A stretch of 64,000 bases of DNA from G965218495 sp965262785. Its GTDB lineage: Bacteria; Bacteroidota; Rhodothermia; Rhodothermales; Bin80. Made by a program: the position numbers and the translations under genes. Shown here piece by piece: positions 28,207-37,686 of the stretch (position 1 is its first letter; every line of letters begins with the position of its first letter). The notes under the pieces were generated by a model. It was not told the origin of the DNA. It did no database searches and was given only the letters and a program-made list of their open reading frames with translations. The DNA lies in assembly GCA_965262785.1 (NCBI GenBank), contig OZ253559.1:1550001-1614000 (forward strand), in the 5' to 3' direction.

Positions 28207-30771
28207 ATGGCGGCTGAAGAAGAACGGGTAAGCCGGGTCAGCATCACGGAGGAGATGAAGTCCTCCTACATCGATTACTCGATGTCCGTGATCGTGGGCA
28301 GGGCGCTGCCGGATGTTCGCGACGGCCTCAAGCCGGCGCATCGCCGTGTGCTCTACGGGATGAGCGAGCTTGGCCTCGGCCCCGGCGCGACCTTCAAGAA
28401 AAGTGCCCGTATCGTTGGCGAAGTCCTTGGCAAGTATCATCCGCACGGGGATGCCTCCGTTTACGATACAATGGTGCGGATGGCGCAGACGTTTTCGCTG
28501 CGGTATCCACTTGTAGACGGCCAAGGCAACTTCGGGTCGATTGATGGGGACTCGGCCGCAGCGATGCGGTACACGGAGGCGCGCATGACTCGCATAGCCG
28601 GCGAGATGCTGCGTGATCTCAAGGAGGAAACGGTCAGATTCCAAGAGAACTTTGACGGGTCGCTAGAAGAGCCGTCCGTGCTGCCTGCTGCCATACCCAA
28701 CCTTCTTGTCAACGGCGGCGATGGCATAGCGGTGGGGATGGCAACGAAGATCCCGCCGCACAACTTGGGCGAGGTCGTTGATGCTGTTGTTGCCTACATC
28801 GATGAGCCGGAGATCGACACGCTGGGTCTGATTGAGCACCTGCCGGGCCCTGACTTTCCGACGGGCGGCATCATCTATGGTCACACAGGCGTGCAGCTTG
28901 CCTACGCTACGGGGCGCGGGCCCATTGTGGTACGCGCGCGCATGCACGAAGAGGAGTTGCGCGGCGCCGGGAGCGCGCTCATCATCTCCGAGATTCCGTA
29001 CCAAGTAAACAAAAGCGCGCTCGTGGAAAAGATCGCGCACCTGGTGCGTGACAAGCGCATAGAGGGCGTAAGCGATCTGCGTGATGAGAGTGATCGGGAC
29101 GGGATGCGGATCGTCATTGAGCTCAAGAAGGATGCGCTGCCTCAGGTTGTCCAGAACAAGCTGTACAAGTACTCTCAATGTCAGCAGACCTTCGGTGTTA
29201 ATTTTGTCGCGCTAGTAGGAGGGCGTCCGCGTACGCTGACGCTGAAGGACGCTATCACGCATTTCGTGAATCATCGGCACCTAGTGGTCCGGCGTCGAAC
29301 GGAGCACCGCTTACAGAAGGCGACACAGCGCGCACATATTCTGGAGGGTCTCACCCGTGCGCTGGATCATCTGGACGCCGTGATAACGATCATCCGCGAG
29401 TCGGATTCGACCGACGAGGCCCGTGCGAACCTGATGCAGGGTGTATATCCGGCACGCCTGGCGGAGGCGCAGCGGATCCGCTTGGGTTTGCCCGCGGATC
29501 CTCCGGGGACAGGCCTGGAAAGCTGGCTTTCAGAGGAACAGGCGAACGCGATTCTGGAGTTGCGACTGCGGCGACTGACCGGGCTGGAGCGGCAAAAGAT
29601 CGAGGCGGAGTATACAGCCGTCCGCCGCGAAATTCAACAGCTCACGGCCATCTTGGATAGCGCGATGCTGCGAATGCTCATCATCAAGGATGAGCTGCTG
29701 GAGCTGCGGTCCAAGTATGCGGACCCACGCCGCACCGAGATCGACTACGCTGGCGGAGAAGACCTGCTCATTGAGGACCTCATAGAAGATCGGCAGGTTG
29801 TTGTGACGATGTCCCACCAGGGGCTTATCAAGCGTACGCGGACCAGCGAGTTTCGCAATCAGGGGCGGGGCGGGATTGGCAAGCGGGTTGGTGGACTCCG
29901 CGATGACGACTACCTTGAGCACCTCTTTGTGGCCTTCAACCACGATTACCTCCTGTTTTTCACGGACAACGGACAGTGCTACTATCTGCGTGTCTTTCAG
30001 GTACCTGTTGGTAGCCGCATTGCCAAAGGACGCAACATTCGCAACCTGATCCAGATGGCGGCCACGGATCGCGTTCGCACTATTTTGCCGGTTGCCAAGA
30101 AGGATTTTCTGGACAAAGCGTTTCTGGAGTCGCACTTTGTGCTCATGGCTACACGGGGCGGGTTGGTCAAGAAGACAAAACTGATGGCATACAGGCGGCC
30201 GCTCCGGACGGGCAAGATCGCTATCGTAGTGCGCGAGGGGGATCAGGTTCTCGAAGCCCGAATGACTTCAGGCTCCGCGCGCATCATTCTGGCCTCATCG
30301 TCGGGACGTGCCATACGTTTCAGTGAACGCGATGCTCGCTCGATGGGGCGTAAGACTGCGGGTGTTCGCGGAATGCGCCTGCTTCCGTCCGAGCGAGTGG
30401 TAGGGATGGCCGTGGTGTATGAGGGCGAGGATCGGCAGATCTTATCGATCAGTGCCAATGGCTACGGCAAGAGGTCGCGCGTCGAAGACTACCGAGAGAC
30501 CGCACGCGGTGGTCTAGGTGTCTACACGTTGAGGCATACCGAGAAGACCGGAGCGCTGGTAGCCATCAGGGAGGTGGAGGAGACGGACGAAGTGATGATC
30601 GTGACGCAGAATGGGACACTGATCCGCTTGAAGGTCAGCGGTATCAGCACGATCGGGCGCTATTCTCAGGGAGTTCGCCTGATCAGGCTCAAAGAAGGCG
30701 ATGCCATCGCCGACGTGAGTATCGTGGCAGCGGAGGACCAAGTGGATGGCCGGTATCGCCAGGCTTTGTAG
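28207..30771 (+). CDS. gyrA: DNA gyrase subunit A
   Basis: 854 aa. Breaks and rejoins DNA for ATP-driven negative supercoiling with GyrB. N-terminal breakage-reunion domain with the catalytic tyrosine in AAMRYTEARMT (Tyr122, the E. coli position). The C-terminal beta-pinwheel carries the GyrA box as NQGRGGIGKRVGG, a variant of QRRGGKG, which supports GyrA rather than ParC. The quinolone-determining region reads HPHGDASVYD, placing Ala at position 83 and Ser at 84, the reverse of E. coli. The gene stands alone between dapA and the group II intron block. Confidence 0.96.
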   Translation: MAAEEERVSRVSITEEMKSSYIDYSMSVIVGRALPDVRDGLKPAHRRVLYGMSELGLGPGATFKKSARIVGEVLGKYHPHGDASVYDTMVRMAQTFSLRYPLVDGQGNFGSIDGDSAAAMRYTEARMTRIAGEMLRDLKEETVRFQENFDGSLEEPSVLPAAIPNLLVNGGDGIAVGMATKIPPHNLGEVVDAVVAYIDEPEIDTLGLIEHLPGPDFPTGGIIYGHTGVQLAYATGRGPIVVRARMHEEELRGAGSALIISEIPYQVNKSALVEKIAHLVRDKRIEGVSDLRDESDRDGMRIVIELKKDALPQVVQNKLYKYSQCQQTFGVNFVALVGGRPRTLTLKDAITHFVNHRHLVVRRRTEHRLQKATQRAHILEGLTRALDHLDAVITIIRESDSTDEARANLMQGVYPARLAEAQRIRLGLPADPPGTGLESWLSEEQANAILELRLRRLTGLERQKIEAEYTAVRREIQQLTAILDSAMLRMLIIKDELLELRSKYADPRRTEIDYAGGEDLLIEDLIEDRQVVVTMSHQGLIKRTRTSEFRNQGRGGIGKRVGGLRDDDYLEHLFVAFNHDYLLFFTDNGQCYYLRVFQVPVGSRIAKGRNIRNLIQMAATDRVRTILPVAKKDFLDKAFLESHFVLMATRGGLVKKTKLMAYRRPLRTGKIAIVVREGDQVLEARMTSGSARIILASSSGRAIRFSERDARSMGRKTAGVRGMRLLPSERVVGMAVVYEGEDRQILSISANGYGKRSRVEDYRETARGGLGVYTLRHTEKTGALVAIREVEETDEVMIVTQNGTLIRLKVSGISTIGRYSQGVRLIRLKEGDAIADVSIVAAEDQVDGRYRQAL

Positions 30772-31466
30772 CCGCCAGTGCATATCTCTGTGCGATTCAA
30801 TCGTCAGCACGCGGTGAAGTGCTTAGCCAGGCGCCCGAATGCGCCGTTAGACCTGTGGCAAGGAGCGTAAGTAATGCCGGGCCGGCAATCCCGACTGGCG
30901 GCAAGCAACTGACGGGTTTGCACACGGCGTCACGGTTACACCACTGGAGCCTTCCGGCTATCACGGAACCGGCGTCTAAACTGAACTTCATAGTACTGTG
31001 TGTCACGTAGGGACACGGAGGAGAGCGTATGAGGTAGTGGAGTAGTCCCCCCAACTGCGTGAGGGATGGGGGCGGGCCCCCTGCAGCCGCTGTTCAGGCG
31101 GAGGCTGCAAACCACCAACTGTTGCTGGGCTTAAGAGGTCTGGTGATGAGCGAGTTGGAAAAGGCAGGGTTAGAAACCTGTCAGGTGTGAACCGATGAAG
31201 CCGAACGAAAGTGAACCGCTGATGACGTGTCGAAAGAAGTCAGAAGATGTCAAAACCGGTGTAGAGTACTGTCACCGGGATAAGATTGGAGGTTACCTGA
31301 TTACCGACCGATTGGCATCCGGCATAAAGGCGGCGGGAGCGCGGTTTAGGCCCTTGCGTGGAACGTGAGAACTTGTCGGAGCAATGTTAAGGGAGCGCGT
31401 CAAGCAGGCAATCCCTGTGAGTCGTTGAGTACCAATGTGCTCCACAAGGGCGGACCACCTCGTAGT

Positions 31467-33495
31467 GTGTGCTGGGCAGCGCCCAGATCAGGTGGGTTCA
31501 AATCCCACTGGCGCCCGGATAGGGGGTGCCATATCCAAAGACGGGGGTAATGCCTCGTCGGCCGGGATGTACCGATACGCAAAGGTCTAAACGGGCACCG
31601 AGTTGGAAACGACGGAAACAGCCAAGACAGGCGCTAAGTCGGGACATTGTCGCGAGACAACCGGAGGGCAGGGTGTCCACCGCGAGGTGGAATCTGAAGG
31701 GCTTGAGGAGCAGTACCGGGCCGTAGTCAAGGGGGCGACCCCACGGACGAATCGGTCGGCCAAAGACGGGGCAAGGTCGAGCCGGCACTATGGCGGCGAA
31801 GGCGTTCTTATCCACCCGTCGTACCAAGGTGTGTGCGAACGGCACGGTACGGAAGATCTGGATGTGACCCCAGGAGGGCTCGTCACGTTCCCGGGTGGCA
31901 CCGGGATAACAGCCCCTATAACCCGTAAGGGGAAGTGGGAACGGATGCGTGGCGAGTCGTCGGACGACTGCATAGTACCACAAGCCCGTCGAAAGTCGGG
32001 TGACCGCGCAAGCGGCGGCCGGGTGGGTCGGGGAAGGCAGTCGGCAAAGGTGGTTTGGAGCGGGGTAATGGTAAGCAGCGAGTAAAGTCGATGAGGTGGA
32101 ACAGTTCCTTTAGTGAAAGACCCGTACATCATCGGCCCAGGAGACTGTCACATTGGCTCAATCCAACAGGTGAGCGGAAGGTCCACTCGTTAGTGGACAA
32201 GGTGTACAAGCGGAAGAATCTGGAGTTGGCCTGGAAGAAGGTGAAGCAAGGACGGGGGGCGGGCGGTGTGGACGGAGAGACCCTGGCGACGTTCGAGGCA
32301 TCGCTTGAAGCGAACCTGGAGCGTATGCATCAGGAGCTCAAAGACGGCACCTACACGCCCCAGCCGGTCCGCGCGCACCGTATTCCCAAGGCGGGCCAGC
32401 CGGGGGCGTACCGCACCCTGGGAATCCCGACGATTTACGATCGGGTAGTCCAGCAAGCGATACTGAACCGGTTGGAACCGATCTTCGAGCCAGTATTCGA
32501 TGCAGCCAGCTTCGGGTACCGGAAAGGGAGATCCACACGGGGTGCACTTCGCAAGGTGTGGAGAGAGCTAAACGCGGGCAGCAGGTGGGTGGTGGATGCG
32601 GATCTGAAAGACTTTTTCGGATCGGTCGATCATGACAAGCTGATTGCACTAGTTCAGCAGCGTGTATCGGATGGTCGCATCTTGGGCCTGCTCAAGCAGA
32701 TGCTCAAGGCCGGGTGTGTAGTAGAAGGCAAGCGCGTAGCGACGACGCACGGCACCCCGCAAGGCGGGGTGATCTCTCCCTTGTTGAGTAACATTCTGTT
32801 GACTCCGTTTGATCGGGAGATGCGGCATCGCGGGTACCAGTTGACCCGTTACGCGGATGACTGGGTCATCACGTGTAGCTCGGCCAGCGAAGCCCGTGCG
32901 GCCTTAGCGGTCGCTGAGAAGCTGTTGAAGACGTTGGGCGTAACCCTGAACCTCAAAAAGACCCGGATCGTCCATATCAAGTATGGCTTCGAGTATTTGG
33001 GGTACAAGATCAAGCGTGGAAGCCGGCCCTTGCGGCTGTCTGCCGCACAGATCAAAAGTGGAGTACGTAATGGCGATCTCTACGCCATTCCGAGGGAGAA
33101 GTCCGTTAAGCGTTTCCAGGACCAGATCCGACGGCGCACGCGCCGAGCGGCTCCGGTATCCACACAGCAGCTGATTGCGCAGATCAATCCGGTCATTCGC
33201 GGATGGGGCCAATACTATTGCAGGGCTCACGTGCGCAGACTCTTCAACCGACTCGATCGCTGGATCGAGCGACGCATATGGTCGCACCGACACAAACGCT
33301 GGCGTAACGCGGGCTGGAAACAGCTTCCGACACGCAGGCTGTGCGCGGAGTACGGTCTTGTACGCTTGACTTCATTGATTCCTTCCTTGAACCCTCCACG
33401 AGACACCTTTGTGAAAGCGGCCTACGGGAAAACCGTACGGGCCGTTTGAGCGGCGGACGGAGGTTAGCCCTTCGGGGCGCCTCCTCCGACCCGAC
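31467..33495 (+). mobile_element. Group II intron inserted within group II intron copy 1 (inner intron)
   Basis: 2029 nt, beginning GTGTGCTGGG and ending CGACCCGAC, lying between CGTAGT and AGTAATGAAG of the outer intron. In outer copy 2 these two hexamer/decamer flanks are directly joined at 35392/35393, giving an exact empty site. Domain V is at about 33414-33447 (AAGCGGCCTACGG-loop-CCGTACGGGCCGTTT), and domain VI is a GGAGG.../...CCTCC hairpin at 33450-33495. It encodes its own RT of a different lineage from the outer one, so this is a heterologous twintron rather than self-insertion. Confidence 0.9.
32091..33449 (+). CDS. ltrA: Group II intron reverse transcriptase/maturase (inner intron)
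   Basis: About 452 aa. RT palm motifs: IPTIYDRVVQQAILNRLEPI, FGYRKGRSTRGAL, VVDADLKDFFGSVDHDKL, GTPQGGVISPLLSNILL, and the catalytic LTRYADDWVITC. The maturase X domain includes INPVIRGWGQYY. A short basic tail follows, with no HNH endonuclease. The stop codon lies inside ribozyme domain V: the last residues (AAYGKTVRAV) are encoded by the domain V strands. ATG 32091 is preferred; a TTG at 32055 is in frame. Not closely related to the outer-intron RT. Confidence 0.9.
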   Translation: MRWNSSFSERPVHHRPRRLSHWLNPTGERKVHSLVDKVYKRKNLELAWKKVKQGRGAGGVDGETLATFEASLEANLERMHQELKDGTYTPQPVRAHRIPKAGQPGAYRTLGIPTIYDRVVQQAILNRLEPIFEPVFDAASFGYRKGRSTRGALRKVWRELNAGSRWVVDADLKDFFGSVDHDKLIALVQQRVSDGRILGLLKQMLKAGCVVEGKRVATTHGTPQGGVISPLLSNILLTPFDREMRHRGYQLTRYADDWVITCSSASEARAALAVAEKLLKTLGVTLNLKKTRIVHIKYGFEYLGYKIKRGSRPLRLSAAQIKSGVRNGDLYAIPREKSVKRFQDQIRRRTRRAAPVSTQQLIAQINPVIRGWGQYYCRAHVRRLFNRLDRWIERRIWSHRHKRWRNAGWKQLPTRRLCAEYGLVRLTSLIPSLNPPRDTFVKAAYGKTVRAV

Positions 33496-33581
33496 AGTAA
33501 TGAAGACCCTGTAACGGGGTTGGAGCGAAGGGGGTGGCCTGCGCAGTCTAACTCATTGAGGCAACTATAGGGAGGACCTTA

Positions 33582-34865
33582 ATGAAGCAGACAAAGCCGT
33601 TTTCCGTCACCAAACGTCAAGTTTGGGAGGCGTGGAAGCGAGTGAAGGCGAATCAGGGCGGAGCAGGGATAGATGGCGAGTCCATTGGTGACTTCGAGGC
33701 CAACTTGGAGAATAACCTCTACAAGATCTGGAATCGCATGGCATCGGGCAGCTATCATCCAAAGCCGGTGAAGCGGGTAGACATTCCCAAGGCGAGTGGA
33801 GGCACACGTCCTTTGGGGATACCCACGGTGGCGGACCGGGTCGCTCAGATGGTGGTGAAGAGGGCGCTGGAGCCCGCACTGGAACGTGTGTTCCATAAGG
33901 ACTCCTACGGGTATAGACCGAACAAGTCAGCACATCAAGCTCTGGACCAGGCGCGGAAGCGTTGCTGGAAGCGGGCATGGGTGCTGGATCTGGATATCAA
34001 GTCATTCTTTGACACGATAGATCATGATCTTCTGATGCGTGCGGTGGAACGACATACCACTGAGAAGTGGATGTTGCTCTACATCAAGCGCTGGCTGACG
34101 GCTTCGGTAGTCATGCCCGACGGAACGGAGGAAGCCCGGGACCGGGGCACGCCCCAAGGGGGTGTTATCAGTCCGCTGTTGGCGAATCTGTTCTTGCATT
34201 ACGCGTTTGATCGGTGGATGGAGATATACTTTCCGTCCATACCGTTTGAGCGTTACGCGGATGATGTGGTCTGTCACTGCGTATCGAAGCGCCAAGCCCG
34301 CCATCTCTGGGACGCATTAGCACGACGCTTTGAGCAGGTAGGGTTGAAACCACACCCGGTAAAGACTCAGATTGTCTACTGTAAAAGTAGCCGTCATCGG
34401 GGTCGGCATCCCAACATATCGTTCAATTTTCTCGGCTACACGTTTCGGCCGCGACAAGCGAAAGATCGTAGGGGGCAGCGGTTTACAGGGTTCAGTCCGG
34501 CCATCAGCAACAAAGCGGCTAAGGCCATTCGGCAACAGGTACGAAGCTGGCGACTGCCTCGGTGCAGTTCGCTGAAGCTGGAGGACCTGGCCGAGCGCTA
34601 TAATGCAACGATTCGGGGATGGATGACCTACTATGGAGTATTTCGCAAATCTGCGATGTATAGCACGCTACATGCCATTGACTGCCAGTTGGTTCAGTGG
34701 ACTATGCGGAAATACAAGCGATTCAGGCGGAAGTGGCTCCGTGCCTTTCAGTGGTTAACGGGTTGGGCACGTCGGAATCCAACGTTGTTTGCACACTGGC
34801 CTATGCTTCATGGTTCGACTCTATTTGTGACCAGACGGCTGCGCAGGAAGAGCCGTGTGAACTGA
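33582..34865 (+). CDS. ltrA: Group II intron reverse transcriptase/maturase (outer intron copy 1)
   Basis: 427 aa, RmInt1-like, intact. RT motifs: IPTVADRVAQMVVKRALEP, YGYRPNKSAHQAL, VLDLDIKSFFDTIDHDLL, GTPQGGVISPLLANLFLHY, FERYADDVVCHC. The maturase motif is TIRGWMTYYG; no endonuclease domain, which in this lineage usually means insertion into single-stranded DNA at replication forks. A good ribosome binding site (AGGGAGG) lies 6 bases before ATG. The stop codon is inside domain V (AGAGCCGTGTGAACTGA), so the C-terminal KSRVN is encoded by ribozyme sequence. This intact RT could serve both outer copies. Confidence 0.93.
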   Translation: MKQTKPFSVTKRQVWEAWKRVKANQGGAGIDGESIGDFEANLENNLYKIWNRMASGSYHPKPVKRVDIPKASGGTRPLGIPTVADRVAQMVVKRALEPALERVFHKDSYGYRPNKSAHQALDQARKRCWKRAWVLDLDIKSFFDTIDHDLLMRAVERHTTEKWMLLYIKRWLTASVVMPDGTEEARDRGTPQGGVISPLLANLFLHYAFDRWMEIYFPSIPFERYADDVVCHCVSKRQARHLWDALARRFEQVGLKPHPVKTQIVYCKSSRHRGRHPNISFNFLGYTFRPRQAKDRRGQRFTGFSPAISNKAAKAIRQQVRSWRLPRCSSLKLEDLAERYNATIRGWMTYYGVFRKSAMYSTLHAIDCQLVQWTMRKYKRFRRKWLRAFQWLTGWARRNPTLFAHWPMLHGSTLFVTRRLRRKSRVN

Positions 34866-36237
34866 GAGGTTCACGCACGGTTGTGTGAGGGCCCGGGGGT
34901 GAAATTCCCCCGGGCTACTCGACGTGTGTCACGTAGGGACACGGAGGAGAGCGTATGAGGTAGTGGAGTAGTCCCCCCAACTGCGTGAGGGATGGGGGCG
35001 GGCCCCCTGCAGCCGCTGTTCAGGCGGAGGCTGCAAACCACCAACTGTTGCTGGGCTTAAGAGGTCTGGTGATGAGCGAGTTGGAAAAGGCAGGGTTAGA
35101 AACCTGTCAGGTGTGAACCGATGAAGCCGAACGAAAGTGAACCGCTGATGACGTGTCGAAAGAAGTCAGAAGATGTCAAAACCGGTGTAGAGTACTGTCA
35201 CCGGGATAAGATTGGAGGTTACCTGATTACCGACCGATTGGCATCCGGCATAAAGGCGGCGGGAGCGCGGTTTAGGCCCTTGCGTGGAACGTGAGAACTT
35301 GTCGGAGCAATGTTAAGGGAGCGCGTCAAGCAGGCAATCCCTGTGAGTCGTTGAGTACCAATGTGCTCCACAAGGGCGGACCACCTCGTAGTAGTAATGA
35401 AGACCCTGTAACGGGGTTGGAGCGAAGGGGGTGGCCTGCGCAGTCTAACTCATTGAGGCAACTATAGGGAGGACCTTAATGAAGCAGACAAAGCCGTTTT
35501 CCGTCACCAAACGTCAAGTTTGGGAGGCGTGGAAGCGAGTGAAGGCGAATCAGGGCGGAGCAGGGATAGATGGCGAGTCCATTGGTGACTTCGAGGCCAA
35601 CTTGGAGAATAACCTCTACAAGATCTGGAATCGCATGGCATCGGGCAGCTATCATCCAAAGCCGGTGAAGCGGGTAGACATTCCCAAGGCGAGTGGAGGC
35701 ACACGTCCTTTGGGGATACCCACGGTGGCGGACCGGGTCGCTCAGATGGTGGTGAAGAGGGCGCTGGAGCCCGCACTGGAACGTGTGTTCCATAAGGACT
35801 CCTACGGGTATAGACCGAACAAGTCAGCACATCAAGCTCTGGACCAGGCGCGGAAGCGTTGCTGGAAGCGGGCATGGGTGCTGGATCTGGATATCAAGTC
35901 ATTCTTTGACACGATAGATCATGATCTTCTGATGCGTGCGGTGGAACGACATACCACTGAGAAGTGGATGTTGCTCTACATCAAGCGCTGGCTGACGGCT
36001 TCGGTAGTCATGCCCGACGGAACGGAGGAAGCCCGGGACCGGGGCACGCCCCAAGGGGGTGTTATCAGTCCGCTGTTGGCGAATCTGTTCTTGCATTACG
36101 CGTTTGATCGGTGGATGGAGATATACTTTCCGTCCATACCGTTTGAGCGTTACGCGGATGATGTGGTCTGTCACTGCGTATCGAAGCGCCAAGCCCGCCA
36201 TCTCTGGAACGCATTAGCACGACGCTTTGAGCAGATA

Positions 36238-37686
36238 GAGCCTTTTGCACAATTCACTTCAGCCCTTGATTTGGGAGTAGGAGCTTCGTCAAGCCAGTGT
36301 GATTCTGCACGTATCAACTTGTTCGACCTTTGCATTGCGGAAGTCTTGCTCGAATGGGGGTGACGAACTGCGCAGGGAGGCATGACACGGCATAGCTGAC
36401 CCGGCCCGCGCTGATGGCGAGACGGGCCCTACGTGAGGGTACGGGTGCGCTTAGAGCACCAGGCGCATCAACTGGTCGACGGTCAGCGCCAGGATGCCGA
36501 ACATCAGGTGGCAGTAGACCTTGCTATGCCCGCGTACCCGCACATACCGTCCGCCGAACTCGTCTTTGAGTCGTCCATTGACCCGCTCCACCGTCGAGCG
36601 CTCTCTGAAGCGTCTCCTCTCTGGCGTAACGTGTCCGATGCTGCGTTGCGCCCGCGCCTCGCGCTTTAGCTCCTCATTGCCACGCGGGTTGATATCAATG
36701 ATCGGCACATGCCCCAGCGATCTGCTATGCTCTCGGATTTCCTTAGCATCGTACGCACTGTCCATCAAGTCGTACAGACTTTGTACCCGAGCGGCCGTCA
36801 TCACTGCCAGCGGGATCGCCACCTGGCTGTCATGGACCGAAGCCGATGTTAGCGCAGCGCTGATCGGAATCCCCCCGTCAATCACATCCAAGTGCAGCTT
36901 GAAGCCGACCCAGCAGTGCCCGTGACCCTTCGAATTGCGTTTTGTCCCGACATTGCAGTCCTTCGGTAGTTCTTCCAGCATATCATCCAGCTCCATGGAG
37001 CGTTGACGCTGCAGGCGGGTAGGGGTTTTCGGTTGTTTGCCGTCGTTGGCCTTGGGCACAGACCGCTTCGGCTTCTCGCGTGCCGAAATCGCGGTCGCGT
37101 CCCGCGAAACGTGCCCGGCCAGATGATCCTCCAGCGCGCACTCCAGCAGCACTGCGTGCAGCCGCCCCGGCAGGTCACTGTTGGCAAATTCCGCGAACGC
37201 CCGCGAAAACGACGATTCGCTCGGTACCATGTACGACCACTCCCAGCCGCATAGCTGGTGCAGTACCGGATCGCTCTTTAGTCGCTCCACCAACGCCCGC
37301 GTGGTCGGGATATCGAATACGGACTTAGCCAAAAAAGCCCGCGCCAGCGCAGCCCGGTTCGCCTTCGGACGGCCTGGACCCTTGGACTCGCACCCCGACA
37401 ACAGCTCCTCCACGCGCACTAATTCCACCACAGAAACGAATCGTCTGTGCTGTTCACTGAGCTCGCCAATAGTGAGCTCCAGCAATGGAAACAATCTGAG
37501 CTGGAATGTGGACCAGTACCTGGACAACTCTGATCGCAATCGCATCTGCACGTCTATTGTATACATTTATGATTCTCACGTGTTCAAGTATACGACTCAC
37601 GACGCACTTAATCCGCATTATTCTCACCCACGCCCTAACTTTCTACGCCCGGTTTCGCGCTCTCAGCCTATTTTTGCAAAAGGCTC
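36238..37686 (-). mobile_element. IS5-superfamily insertion sequence inside group II intron copy 2
   Basis: 1449 bp. Terminal repeats GAGCCTTTTGCA (left) and TGCAAAAGGCTC (right) are a perfect 12-bp inverted repeat. GATA is duplicated on both sides (36234-36237, 37687-37690). Copy 1 has GGTA at this place, so the target differed by one base or mutated before insertion. Confidence 0.9.
36451..37566 (-). CDS. IS5-superfamily DDE transposase
   Basis: 371 aa, intact. Putative catalytic residues lie in HVSRDATAIS (Asp), LYDLMDSAYDAKEI (Asp) and FRERSTVERVNGRLKDEFGGR (Glu with the Y/R...K-like helix). The N-terminal half has the usual helical segment LARAFLAKSVFDIPTTRALVERLKSDPVLHQLCG. The assignment to IS5 rather than IS1182 is from general look and the 4-bp duplication. 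Confidence 0.88.
   Translation of the reverse strand: MYTIDVQMRLRSELSRYWSTFQLRLFPLLELTIGELSEQHRRFVSVVELVRVEELLSGCESKGPGRPKANRAALARAFLAKSVFDIPTTRALVERLKSDPVLHQLCGWEWSYMVPSESSFSRAFAEFANSDLPGRLHAVLLECALEDHLAGHVSRDATAISAREKPKRSVPKANDGKQPKTPTRLQRQRSMELDDMLEELPKDCNVGTKRNSKGHGHCWVGFKLHLDVIDGGIPISAALTSASVHDSQVAIPLAVMTAARVQSLYDLMDSAYDAKEIREHSRSLGHVPIIDINPRGNEELKREARAQRSIGHVTPERRRFRERSTVERVNGRLKDEFGGRYVRVRGHSKVYCHLMFGILALTVDQLMRLVL

Larger units (their letters stand above)
30998..34923 (+). mobile_element. Group II intron, copy 1 (outer intron of a twintron)
   Basis: Starts GTGTGTCACG (GUGYG consensus) and ends CTACTCGAC. The 5' part, 30998-31466 (469 nt), holds the ribozyme upstream domains. An inner intron occupies 31467-33495. 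The rest, 33496-34923 (1428 nt), holds the RT gene, domain V at about 34850-34882 (GAGCCGTGTGAAC-loop-GTTCACGCACGGTT) and a domain VI hairpin with CCCGGGGGT/ATTCCCCCGGG. The ends are proven by comparison with copy 2, which begins at the next base. Without the inner intron it is 1897 nt, ordinary for an RmInt1-like intron. Its upstream flank is the 226-bp region after gyrA. Confidence 0.9.

Noticed and set aside
30819..31010. Open frame directly before the intron block as the missing RND 5' exon
   Set aside because: Its translation (... SLPAITEPASKLNFIV) does not resemble RND segments that precede VAAFTPLLF, and it is far too short.
31603..32085. 160-aa plus-strand ORF inside the inner intron
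   Set aside because: It covers ribozyme domain sequence upstream of the RT and shows no protein family pattern.
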